Of a stretch of 64,000 nt of DNA, positions 1-11,084 are shown one piece after another; positions within the stretch are counted from its first letter, which is position 1; each line of letters opens with the position of its first letter. Below the pieces are notes generated by a model. That model did no database searches, was not told the DNA's origin, and saw nothing but the letters and a program-made list of their open reading frames with translations. Source of the stretch: Theobroma cacao (taxonomy: Eukaryota > Streptophyta > Magnoliopsida > Malvales > Malvaceae); assembly GCF_000208745.1 (NCBI RefSeq), contig NC_030858.1, positions 38,232,825 to 38,296,824 on the forward strand, read 5' to 3'. The position numbers and the translations under genes were made by a program.

Positions 1-263
1 CCTCCATCTTGAATCCTGATACCGGACTTGGAAATAAGGGAAAAAAGAAGAACGTGCAGTTTCATGAAGATGTGGAAATATTGATCAACAGGATGTTGAT
101 TGTTTGTCTAAGTACGAATGAAAAAGGTCGAATGCCTTGATTGTTGTTTCATATTTGGGATGAATTCGATGACAGTTAACTCTCATACTTATTCTACATA
201 AAAATTTATAACTGTTATGAATTTGTTTCCTGAAACCCGGAAAAGGTAGGCAATGCAAATAAA

Positions 264-1753
264 TTAAGCTAGAAGTTGTTCACTTGTATCAGATTCAGTG
301 AAGCTATGGCCATGGTCATCCAAGAACTGAGGAACAACTTCCTTCTCAAGGTATTTGGCAAGGTATCTGTAGGCTTCTTGGGTGGGATGAACACTATCCC
401 AAAACAAGTACTCTGAAGGCTTTCCACAAATTGGAGTCGTCGGGTTACACAGGAAGGAAGCCTCCAGGAGTCCGGTGCCACAGCAACCTAGCTTTGTTTC
501 TGCAAATCCTGATTTTGGCCATGGAAAAACAGTTAAAATTTTGGTTTAATAACAACGTATTACTTGGAAAAAAAAAGAAGGTGGATTACCATATCGTCGA
601 GGATGATTTATCATGTCAATCAATGACTCGTAAACGTCTGCATAGACTATTTTGCTCCTAGGTCGCATTGCTTGTATTTGAGGCAACAGCTTTGCAAGCT
701 TCTTGTTGTAAGATTGCGCAATCGAGTTCTGATCCTCCAAGCATTTTCTATCTTTTGGATTCTCAAACTTGGCTGTCATTTGAATCGGTAGGCAACCAAT
801 TGGAGGTAGACCAGCTACAACCATTTTTCGGCATCCCAGATGATACAATTCCTATAAATTCAATCATAACTGCTTGAATGACTAGCTTCTTTAGCTCTTG
901 CATTGTATCAGAAAAAAGCCACACTATACTCTCTCTCTCTCTTTATTGGAGTGATGGTGGGTTATGAATGCAAATCCTTTTTGTTGCTAATGCATTAAAT
1001 ACACGGGAGGTTATAGGAAAACACAGAAAATGGAGAAAAACTGTTGTTCATATCTGTTTTCTTCTCAGAGCTAATGGAACAAGACATTAGCAAACTTGCA
1101 ATATCGAAGTGTAAGTGAGTTATGTTTACCTTGACAAAGTTTTCTAGCCTTTGCAGCAAAAAATGTTGGTACCCGCTAATGTTGAACTCGTATCGTCTTG
1201 TTGGTATATCGAAGAAATTGAAAACAAGGTCATTAGATCCTGCACTGACTATCACTAGAGCCTCACCAGTGATGTTCTTGACCTCCTTTTCTCCTACAAT
1301 TCCCTTGAGCTTCACTATGTAACTCTTGAAGAGTTGAATTTGCTTTGAAACTGGGATAACATTGGATAACTTAGTAGTCAAATCATCGTATCCTGATCCA
1401 GCAGAGGCAAAGCTAACACCTGTGCAGAGTTCATCTTCTGATAGCTTTGGTTCCAGGAAAGGAGGTACAGCCTCTTTGATTCCCAGAAAGGAGGCCACAA
1501 AGTCAGGAACAAGTAAACCATCCGAAAACCTCCCTGTTGGAATGTGGCCTGGAAAGTTTTTCCCATACGGAGGTTTGTTAGCCTTGAACAATGTGCTGAT
1601 GTAGTTGTTATTGCCTGTATCCACAGTCGAATCACCAAAGATGATAATGGCAGGGAATTTTGGCTGTGGTGTGGGCTTAATGGGGCTGCAAGTGTTGATC
1701 AAGATCATCCAAATGAGTATAACTGTAAGAATGAAGTGATTGGTGGTTGCCAT
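264..1753 (-). CDS. GDSL esterase/lipase, intact, 3 exons
   Basis: Secreted serine hydrolase of the plant GDSL (SGNH) family, probably acting on lipid or cell-wall esters; the substrate cannot be read from sequence. Exons on the minus strand are 1753-1130, 851-590 and 508-264, with GT-AG borders and phases 0 and 1, giving 376 residues, normal for the family. Residues 1-23 are a hydrophobic signal peptide. Block I is FGDSTVDTGNNN (catalytic Ser42), block II is GRFSDG (74-79) with the oxyanion glycine region VSFASAGSG, block III is GSNDL (Asn174), and block V is DSVHPT (Asp333, His336). The layout resembles the EXL-type branch. The start was chosen because the signal peptide begins there; an in-frame extension upstream to 1840 carries no such signal. 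A decayed paralogue lies just upstream. Confidence 0.9.
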
Positions 1754-2399
1754 CCCAACTTTCCACGGTGAGATGATCAATTGGTGAATTTGATGACTAC
1801 TTAAAAAATGAATAATGGAAGGAACATATGTGACTTGCAAAAAGAACCATGAGAAGCAAGAAAACGTAAAATGAATGTCAAGTTAAATTCTCTCCAAAGA
1901 AAGATAGTTGTAAAAATAACCAGCATATACCTGAGTGAGGCCACATTCTTCTTGAAAGCATAATAATTTCAAGGAGATGCTCAGATGGGATGTGAGACTT
2001 GAAATGTACATCTCTTTTTTCCCCAATAAAGACTTTCCAGAGTGAGTTCCTTGTGTTCCTATCTGAGTATCTTATAAACAAGGCATTTCTTAATCTAGCT
2101 TTTAAGGGATAAGATCATAAATCAGAAGCCAGATTGAAAGTGACTTCCAAGTGCAAAACTACCTACCCATAGCTAAGAATTCTGTGCCATCAAGGCATTT
2201 GTGCAAGACAGACATTTGGGATGAAGTAATGGTTCAAGATCATTGATGGGGTAGTTGTGTTACATGGAAAAGTGTTCTTGATAAAGAAGTTAACTTTTAT
2301 CTCAGAATACAGTAAATCACTGGCTTGGCTATTTGTCCCAAATCCCAATACAAGAAGTGTGAAGCGTTTTGCACATGTTGGAGTTTGTCAATCAATAGT

Positions 2400-2640
2400 A
2401 GAAGCTCCATTCTAACAACATCTAGTTGATCATATGGTACACTAAATATTTCTGAGGTATCATGTCAATCACTGGCTCATACACCACCGCATAGACAGTT
2501 TTGCTCCCTGGCAGCTGCTTCTGCATAATGAGTTTTGATCTTCCAAGCATCTTTGATTCTTGAGATTTCGAAGCTTAACAGTGATTCGAAAGGGAGTGCA
2601 ACCGATAGGAGGATGACCACCTACAACACTTTGTAGGATA
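2400..2640 (-). pseudogene. Decayed GDSL lipase exon 2 fragment
   Basis: Minus-strand reading gives VVGGHPPIGC followed by a match to the middle-exon stretch ending RCLEDQNS of the GDSL gene at 264-1753. The next 20 or so residues of the family are missing, and the match resumes in another frame with SKTVYAVVYEPVIDM, the equivalent of SKIVYADVYESLIDM. There is thus an internal deletion plus frameshift. No exon 1 with the GDS box and no last exon with DSVHPT was found around it. The outer limits are approximate. This is a dead tandem duplicate fragment. Confidence 0.8.
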
Positions 2641-2712
2641 ATTTCAAGAAACCCAAAATGGGCAGAGCCCCAAAGGCCCATAAAGCCTAAACACTTTGTA
2701 GGTTTGGCCCAT

Positions 2713-2716
2713 AAAA
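2713..2716 (-). terminator. Pol III T-run terminator of tRNA-Asn
   Basis: Four T residues on the minus strand start directly after the last tRNA base, the minimal RNA polymerase III stop signal. A run this short may terminate incompletely. Confidence 0.6.
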
Positions 2717-2790
2717 CGCTAGAGGAAGGGGTCGAACCTCCGACCTTATGGTTAACAGCCATACGCTCTAACCGACTGAGCTACTCCAGC
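2717..2790 (-). tRNA. tRNA-Asn (anticodon GTT)
   Basis: The 74-nt minus-strand sequence folds as a cloverleaf: a seven-pair acceptor stem (GCTGGAG with CTCTAGC, one G-T pair) and discriminator G. The anticodon stem is TATGG/CCATA around loop CTGTTAA, giving anticodon GTT, and the T arm is GGAGG-TTCGACC-CCTTC. The A box (TAGCTCAGTCGG) and B box (GGTTCGACCCC) fit RNA polymerase III promoters. No CCA is encoded, as expected for a nuclear gene, and there is no intron. It lies about 75 bp upstream, in the sense direction, of the decayed GDSL exon. It looks functional. Confidence 0.93.
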
Positions 2791-2939
2791 TTGCTCAAAA
2801 AGGGATACCTTGCCAATATGTGAATTAAAATTCAAACTTTGCTTCATAAATGCAACCTACAAGCCAAGATATAATTAGCTCAAATTGAAATAATTGTAAA
2901 AATTAATTAAATTCAATTAATTTGGATGAATTTTTTTTA

Positions 2940-3260
2940 CGTCAATATTTTTTTTGAAAGGCAAAATTTTATTAATAGGCCATTGGCAGTCGGTATTAAT
3001 CAATTAGGAAACACAATTTATTTGATTGTTGTAATCAATTTGCAATATCTAAATAGCTGGTTGAAAATTTATTCGTAATAATATATTTTAAAGTATATTA
3101 TATATATATTCCTAACATTTTTAAAATATATCTCATTCAAATAAAAATAATCAATCGAACATTGAGATAAGTCAATTTTAATTATTTATAATTTTTATTA
3201 TAATTCCATTGATTTCAATTAATTTAATATTTAAAATTTTCAAAATTATAATGACCAAAT
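2940..3260. repeat. Diverged AT-rich dispersed repeat, copy A
   Basis: This stretch aligns by eye with 33820-34170 along several hundred bases. Shared landmarks in the same order are GGTATTAAT, ATTTATTTG, GATCAATTT or its variant, ATAAGTCAATTT, and TTTTTATTATAATTC. It is probably an old transposon remnant. No terminal inverted repeat or target-site duplication could be assigned, and the borders are approximate. Confidence 0.5.
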
Positions 3261-4368
3261 GGACCAAATACTCATTCCTAACATAACAAACAACCCATCA
3301 TTTTCATAGGCTTCTCTGATATTCGTGCACCAAAATATTTGATTTATGATAACAAGATAGTGAAAATCCTGAATTTAATGTCAAATTGATCAAAGCCCAA
3401 GACCAAAGACCAAGACCTTTCACAATCAAATCAAAGCATGAATATACAAATACTAAATGAACTCATGGGTTATAGTGCTTTTAAATTTGTTTGATATAAT
3501 TTTTAAACATAACAAAATCACTCATGAAATCCTACTCGATGTCCGGAAACATGAAGCAAATCTATATAAATATTAATTAATTTTCCATCAACTAGTTGGA
3601 AAGGGACATGCTTCGAGTTAGCCTTTTAAACTTTTGATCTATAACATGCAGAACCAAAGCATAGAATATTTGACCAGAGACACTGTATCTCAACTACCAC
3701 TGATTTCTCCATTGAAAGATTTCACACAAGATGTGCAAAATCTTAACAAGTTCAGCAGCCATTGTTCTTATTCAAGAGGAGGAACTTAGAGGAAACTAGA
3801 ACAATTGAAGAGAGAGTTGCTCTGGCCTGAAAGGTTATGATCCGTGCTATCATATCTATGCAAATCCCATGTTTGAGCAGGTCCAAATATTGTTTACAAT
3901 TTGAAGATCACATGCATAGTCAAAAGACAGTATATAAATTAGCTACATCATAATCGTAATCTACTAATATCGTAATTTCTATGATATAACTTATAATTTA
4001 TATTCACTTATAATAAATTGATTTTCAAAAGCGTATTTACGAAATCAATAATCTTTGTAAAAACAAATAAAGTCAACTCAAATTTCTACATTAATACTTG
4101 GAAAAAAAATACCCCAACAGTTGATTCAATCATGTATAATGAAACAAGGAGGACCCTTTGAGGAATGGTGTCTAGAAAGACATCGTGGAGCTCTAATAAC
4201 CACTTTCCATGCAAGCTCAATTAAGGCAGCCTTGGGTCAATAATGGGGTTGGCCCCCTTTTGCTCTTTCCTTTTTATCTAATGTTTTTAGTTCCATGTCT
4301 ACATGCAATTTCCTTGGTTGTTTTTATCTTTTGCTTTTGTGATTAGACTCGTGTGGGTTATGCAACAT

Positions 4369-4426
4369 AGATTTTTCTTAGTGATGCTTCCCCCACCAGA
4401 TTTTTCTTAGTGATGTTTCCCCCACC
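4369..4426. repeat. 29-bp tandem duplication (two copies)
   Basis: Two head-to-tail copies, 4369-4397 and 4398-4426, both begin AGATTTTTCTTAGTGATG and end CCCCCACC, with one C/T mismatch. This is a recent local duplication in non-coding DNA. Confidence 0.9.
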
Positions 4427-7400
4427 AGTCTTTGCAATACTTATGTTAATGCAAATCAAAGAACAGTTACTTTCATGCAATCAAAGAGTGGCAGAGCTGA
4501 ATTGAAGGGTACAATATTCCTCTTAAAACCCCCCAATGATGCAGACTCACACCACAAAATTCTAGTTTGGGTCCATAAGTCAAAAAAAATAAGCCAATAT
4601 GGATCGTTTGTTTCTCCCTTGGCCTTTGCTTCGATACTCGATCGAACCGACCAGCCATGATTTAGACGGTGCACAAAAAAAAAATCATTAAGCCCATCGT
4701 TTGCATGTGTAAGATAGAACTTGACCTTTCACCAAATATTTTTTTGGGTCCATTCATAGATTTATTACGCTATGAAATCAAACTTTATTCATCAAGATTT
4801 ACTTTGAATACAACATATTTTGTTTCGAATTTAGAATCGTAGCTTTAATTTTTGACGAAAAATGAGTGATACGATTCATGAATTATTTTTTTGATTGTTG
4901 CATTTCAGAGCTAACTGTGATTCAGTGAACCCATAGATTGAAGCTTGACAAAGCGCCAGCTAATAGCAGGCAAAACCCATGGGTGGAGATGAAGCCATGC
5001 ACATGAAGAACTTAGGATACATATCTGAACCTAGAGATAAGAACACAAGAATACAAAACTAAGCAATTTTTTAAATGGGGGATGAGAGAGACGACTCCGA
5101 TGGAGGAGGGGGAAAGAAAAAGTACCACGGCAGTGAATGCAGGTTACATACAAACCTTCAATCATACTCTAAAACCCATGCTGATTTATCCATCAGGAAC
5201 GGAACATTAATTAATTGGGGTTCCACGTGTGAAGACAGACTTGACTCACGTTGTTCAATAATGGGATAGTGTGTTTTTTTTTTCCCTCTTTCTGTTTTCG
5301 ATTCAATCTTAATTTAGGAATCTTTGGCAGTAGCTAGCAGGCCTCGTGCGTCATTAGCTTTTTAAGCCATTGTTTGTCAGTTGATTAAACCTTAATTAAC
5401 CTACTCCAGTTGGCTATGGTCGGTGCCCCAAACCTCCGTGCCAGGAAACTTCGTCCCCCTGTTACGTACAGCGCGTAAGGTATCTGTTGATTTACCTAAA
5501 CTCGAACATTAATCATGTCTTAATATTCCATGTCGAGTTGTTCTTCAACTTTCCGCGTATGATGAAAGGGAATTAGTCCTAATGATTGGGATGTAAAAAC
5601 AGATAATTAGAGATGGGAACTGTTTGAGCATAAATGGTAACTAAATTTCTTAACACAAGAAAAAAACCTAGCTAATAACTAGTTTATGATCAATTAAGCG
5701 TGACCTCGATTTGGGTGTAGCATGTTGAGAAAAAATTATTGTTTTCGTTTATGTTTCCTATAGTACGGTGGCTTGTATTTCTCCACAGCGTAATCTTAGT
5801 TAGAGTTAACATATACTTTATTAATATGTGAATTTCAAGTAGTAAAGATAGAAAAATGCTATTCTTTTTTGTTTTTCCTTTTGGGGATATGATTGCTTTA
5901 AAGTTTCCATTGTCGATAAAATTTAGGAATTGCAAATCAAAGTTCTTTGCGAGAGGTAGGAAGTCGAGAAGAATGAAGTGTCTCGATGATGATAGTTCAA
6001 GAATGGTCAATGAATCTCTTTCGGACGAAGATTTTCAGAATAAAAATATTAGCTCTTAATTTGACAAAAAATAAAAAAATGAAATAAAAAACTTTGAATC
6101 TAAATACCTTCATAATTTTTGTTCTTTATTTTCACGTGTAACCATCATCAAATAATTGGTTAGTATAGTGGTAGACTAGTAGTACTTCTTCCCCCTTTTT
6201 TTTTTTTTTTACAAATAAAATGAGAAAAGAGAAAGGAAAAAGAAATTGTCTATCATTGCAGTCCAATCAGGTACGAGCTGGCTAGCCAAGTCGACCGGGG
6301 TCCGAAACAACTCTCAAGGGCCCATGTGTTCTTCAGCCAGACTGGTCCAATGATTCATGCCCGTGGCTTGACCACCTTTGTACTCCTACCTCACCGCCGG
6401 TGGACGAATCAGTACCCAAAAAAAAAAAAGAAATTAAATATTAAGTATATAACCTGTAATCGTGAATTTTCATTCCGTACCGATATCACATTCAATCCAA
6501 AGCTCAAAAATTATTTATTTTATTTTAAAAAAAAACACTATTGATTTTGTTCTTTCCCAACCTCTGCCTATATTCGCGATAACTCGTCATGGGCCACGTT
6601 GTTGTGGGATCCATCATTTGCCACTGTTTAATTCACGATATTCTTAAGATTTAGTGTTAATACAACCTTAATCACCGCTTAATCTCTTTTTATACCTTTC
6701 CGACTTCCGAGAAAACCCTTTTGGTGAAACTTAAAGATTTATCCCGGGTTCGTCATTTCGTGTCGATATTTTTACTTGATTACGAATTGAGAAGTAAAAA
6801 TTAAGGTAATTAACTTTGTTTATATAAATTAGGGACAATTAAAAATTAGATTAAACTGATATAAACACGTTTATTAAGATTCGGGTAATTCGATAATGAT
6901 GAGGAATCTTTTACTTAATGTATTTGCCTTAATATTATTTTTTAACTATGGGGTTTGTGTCTCATATAAATATATGATTTGAGTTAAGATACGTCAGGTG
7001 ACACTGTCTTTTTTTTCTTCTTGAAATAAGGTGCTAGTATTTGTTTATTAATTAAAACACACTTCTAATGACAAGATTTAGATCTATGTGAGAAAATTTC
7101 ACCTTGCACTCTAAAACAAATTTATTTTTTCCTTTTTTTTAATTTAAATATCAAAATAATTAGCATGATCAACTATAATTTCCTTAGAATTTTATTATCT
7201 TTATTTAGAATTTGACGGCCAAATTAAGAACAATTTAAGCAAACGAGTACAAAGTCGTGTAAGATAATCATAATGCCCCTTGTCTTTATCCTTACAACAT
7301 GATAAAACCCTTAGCACAACTTTTCCTTGTCATTAAGATTACAGCAAAAAAGGCGGCTTAAGTTAATTACAAATAGAAGGAAATTAAATGGGCTGCTCTA

Positions 7401-7830
7401 GCATTAGGAAAACCAAACTTCAAAGGATTAATTTTAATTAGAAACCTAATCATATTTATATAAATATAATAAAATATAATTATATAATTCTTTTATGAAA
7501 CACATTCTTAAATTAATACTGACGGAATAAGTCAAAACAAAAATTTTATATTTTGTATTAAGAATTTTCTCGTCATTTTCTAATTAATGTTGATGAGTTA
7601 GCCAAAAATTAATGTTTGATGAGTTAATTAAAACAGATATCGGATTAATTAATGCTGATGGATTAATTAATCAAAACTTAATGCTGAGGAGTTACGTTTT
7701 TTTTATCATATTTTTAATAATAAAAAATATCTTTGTGCTTATAACAGGAGTAGGACACTTTCGTAATTTTGAATAAAGCATAAAAATATAATATTTTTCC
7801 TACTTTAGTGCATATGAGTACTGTTGTTGC

Positions 7831-7838
7831 TATATAAC
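7831..7838 (+). promoter_or_regulatory. TATA box of the DUF4228 gene
   Basis: TATATAAC lies about 120 bp upstream of the chosen ATG. It would place transcription start near 7862, giving a purine-rich leader with no upstream ATG. An in-frame ATG at 7824 lies before this box and so is not expected in the mRNA. Confidence 0.6.
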
Positions 7839-7955
7839 ATTGTCCACCCTTTGATCACAAATTCATTCCAGGGAAGAGAAAGGAGAAGAGAGGCAATAAG
7901 AACGAGTTTGAAAAGCTTGAGAGGAAGGGTGAGTTTGATTTCCGAAGAAGAAGAC

Positions 7956-8420
7956 ATGGGCAATAGCTTAAGGTGTTGTTTGGCTTGTGTTCTTCCTTGT
8001 GGAGCTCTAGACTTGATCCGAATAGTCCACCTGAATGGCTACGTAGAAGAAATCACGGGTCCGGTCACGGCTGGGGAGATCCTCAAGGCCAACCCCAACC
8101 ACGTCCTGAGCAAGCCCTGCTCCCAGGGTGTAGTACGTAAAATCTTGATCCTCTCACCGGAATCCGAGCTCAAAAGAGGCAGCATATACTTCTTGATCCC
8201 ATCGTCTTCTTTGCCTGAGAAGAAAAAGAGCGGCGTACACCGTAAAAAGCACTCCAAGACCAAGAGCAAGAAGTGCAGCGGCAGTGATGTTGTTGTTACA
8301 GACTACTGCGATCGTTATCTATCGAATGTCGTTTCAGAGAAGAAATCCTCACGTAGGGATCGCCGGAGCGGTCGTGTCGGAGTATGGCGGCCTCATCTGG
8401 CGAGCATCTCCGAAGACTAA
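7956..8420 (+). CDS. DUF4228 (PADRE-type) domain protein
   Basis: A 154-residue intronless plant protein of the DUF4228 family. Many members respond to pathogens or abiotic stress, but the biochemical role is unknown. The start MGNSLRCC has Gly2 for N-myristoylation and nearby cysteines for palmitoylation, suggesting membrane attachment, a common feature of the family. The conserved core follows: the LIRIVHLNGYVEEI strand (residues about 24-37), PVTAGEIL, NPNHVLSKPCS and RGSIYFLIP. A basic Lys/Ser/Arg-rich tail follows from about residue 90, ending RPHLASISED, the usual C-terminal motif. The open frame extends upstream to 7824, but the TATA box at 7831 and the MGN motif support the start at 7956. 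Confidence 0.88.
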   Translation: MGNSLRCCLACVLPCGALDLIRIVHLNGYVEEITGPVTAGEILKANPNHVLSKPCSQGVVRKILILSPESELKRGSIYFLIPSSSLPEKKKSGVHRKKHSKTKSKKCSGSDVVVTDYCDRYLSNVVSEKKSSRRDRRSGRVGVWRPHLASISED

Positions 8421-11084
8421 CAAAGTCATTTTTACCCCCCGCCCCCGTTTCTCCATCGATCTCATCACATCTCCATGGATACTATCACAGTGGTTCAATC
8501 ATGCAATGGGGACGTCTTTTTTTCTTTTCCTTTGTAATTTTTCGTGGGGTATTGGTTTTTGTGGATAAAATTTACTTTAATCCCCTTTTGGTTTTTTTCG
8601 ATCTGCGGATAATAATGGCAGATTCGGAATCCCACCATTTGCTCATGATGAAACCTATAGATGATTCATGGAGAGAGAGAGACATATTTGTACTAATGGT
8701 ATTGTATTTACACCCTCAAGATGTAAGTAAACAAATGCTTTCTTCTTCTTCTTCTACCTTCTCTTTTCTAGTGTGATGTTCTCCATATTAATAATTTATC
8801 GTCGTGAAGCTGATGATATATCAGTATCTTGTCTCTGTGTGTGTATTTGATCCAACATTGGAATAATTTTCACAAGTTGAAACCTTTCATTCGTTTGATT
8901 TTCATTTGCCAAAAGGTTTAATAAATTATTGATTGATCACTTTGCAGCATTAATTCAATTAGTATCGAGAGTTCTAGGGTTAATTAGACGTTACAGAAAT
9001 GACTTTTTTTGGCAAAATTTTTCATTGAAAGCAGTTCAAATTTCGTCAAAAATTCTCCGTTTGTATACTAAAATAAAGATTATTAATTGTTTTGGTTTTT
9101 TATGGTAACGATCTTAAACTTAGTTATACCAAAATTTGACTATGAGCTTATTGACCTTAATTAATCATTCAACTAATTGCTTAATTCTTTAATAATTTGA
9201 GAGTAGTTGGTTGGTGATAATCAATATTGTATCATCACATATTAGTGACAAACCACTCGCAATGATGATTAGCTAGCTGTGATTAATTGAATGAAGAAAG
9301 GAATTTTCTTTATTCTATTGTTAATGTTCAAATTATATACAACAAGATGGAACATGGCATGGCATTTCTTTAAATTATTATGGAAAGCAAAACAGATTAA
9401 GGTTTAAGATTAATGATTGTGAGTTTACATTTATTCTTTGAGCTCTAGGGAAGAGTTTTGAAACCATCCATTTTCAAAGAAACAAATATAGATAAGTTTG
9501 TCATCAAACTCTAAATTATTGCTAGCTTTTCTTCCAGCTTACAGCTGGTATAACATGGTGCTTGCCATCTCTGGCAAACTCCTTAATAATTAGTTGACCC
9601 TCGCTCTCTTAGTTTATTCTTCTTCGTTTCTTTCCTCTAGTCATCGGGATACGTCTAATCAAAATTAAGACAAACCATAAAAAAATATATAAAATTAATA
9701 TTGACACTTATATAAATAAAAAATTAAAAAAAAAAGAGACGGAAAAAGACAAAAACGACAACTTATATATATATAATTTATATTTATATATAATTTATTT
9801 ATTTATCTTATTCATATAAAAACGAAATCCAAAAGTTGATAAATAGCGACATCTCCACGCTAACATATAAAAATAATTGCAAAACAAGCTGGCAAATCCC
9901 CCTTGAACATTTATCGTATAACACAGTCCTCACATGGAGAATGGATTCCCCACCATAAATGTTAGACAAAACTTACACATCCCCTTCTCAAACCCTAAAC
10001 CCTTTTGTGTTTTTTTTATTAGTTTTGGACCACACAAGACTTCCCTTGCTGCTAGTTTTTTTTTTTGGCAGATCATAGATTTCCCTTTCTTCGAGTAATT
10101 TTTTTCTTATAACTGCTAATTTTTCAGCATTAAAAGGAGAATCACATGGATTCATGTCTATTGTCTTTTTACCAACAAAATTAATCAAAACCCAATTTCA
10201 ATGATGGGTTGCTTGATTGATAATATTTGATCAGTTGGGAGATCAGATCCCCATGAACACTCTCTGCATCGAGCCTTGTGCGACGTTTGGCGACGACGAA
10301 ATAGGTCACCAAAGGGCTGAGTTCACGGGGCTTAGTCGCCAATGCCTGATCCTGTGGCATGATTTCTATAGTTTCCCTCAATCTGAGGTTATGTTAAAGC
10401 ATGTCCCCCATGTAAAAGTTTTGATTATCTGCAAATTGTTAAAATGATATTTTAAGAAAATACAAAAAAAATTTTATGTTAAATGCAGAAATATCATCGT
10501 TGAAATGTTATGACATTAATTGTAATGTATTAAATTAAAATCTTAATGTAACAAGTACATATTCTTATAACGTTTTAGTAATTAACAAGGAGTAACTTAA
10601 AAAAAATTCATTGAACATGAACTACACAAAAAGATTAAGATAATTCTTACTCATTTCATAAACATAGCATTCCTATTTACAAAGTACAAATATATCTTTA
10701 GATTTCATATATTTACATTCTAGTCATTTCTCAATTTTAAATAAAAAATTTTCTATTTATATATTTTAAAAACCTTATAAATTTGATGATATAAACCTTG
10801 ACAACCATTTTTTTTTTCTTATTTTGGTATTGTCTCCTCCCCTTAGGCCTCTAAATCTCTAACCATAGCACCCCATTAGTGAGAAGCCATGATCCTAACT
10901 GGAAAGCCCAAAGGGCCTGCGCTCGCCATATGTGACCATTTTTGTGAAAGAAGAGCAGACATTGCGAAAGAAAGTCACTAAAACCAATAATAATCTTATA
11001 CAGACAGAGAGAAAAAGAGGAGACAATGGTTAATTCCCCTTTAAATGGAAGATTTTGCAAATATTGTTTGTGATTAATTTCTAA
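8421..11084. other. Intergenic region with one coding-like island
   Basis: The first few hundred bases are the likely 3' end of the DUF4228 transcript. The rest is AT-rich with homopolymer and TA runs (about 9760-9800). At about 10181-10381 (minus) there is a less AT-rich block with a 66-codon open frame that I could not assign (see findings). No other gene was supported. Confidence 0.55.

Larger units (their letters stand above)
2791..7823. other. Gene-poor AT-rich intergenic region
   Basis: No coding region could be supported here; open frames are short, without recognisable motifs, and are scattered over both strands. The stretch holds a diverged dispersed repeat (about 2940-3260), a 29-bp tandem duplication (4369-4426), several A or T homopolymer runs and long AT-only patches. 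The last few hundred bases are presumably the promoter of the DUF4228 gene. Confidence 0.6.

Noticed and set aside
1878..2081. 67-codon minus-strand frame as an extra GDSL exon
   Set aside because: No GDSL block or family residue pattern is present; it lies in the promoter region of the intact gene.
4456..4674. 72-codon minus-strand frame as a small gene
   Set aside because: There are overlapping frames on both strands, no motif, no promoter signal and no family I recognise.
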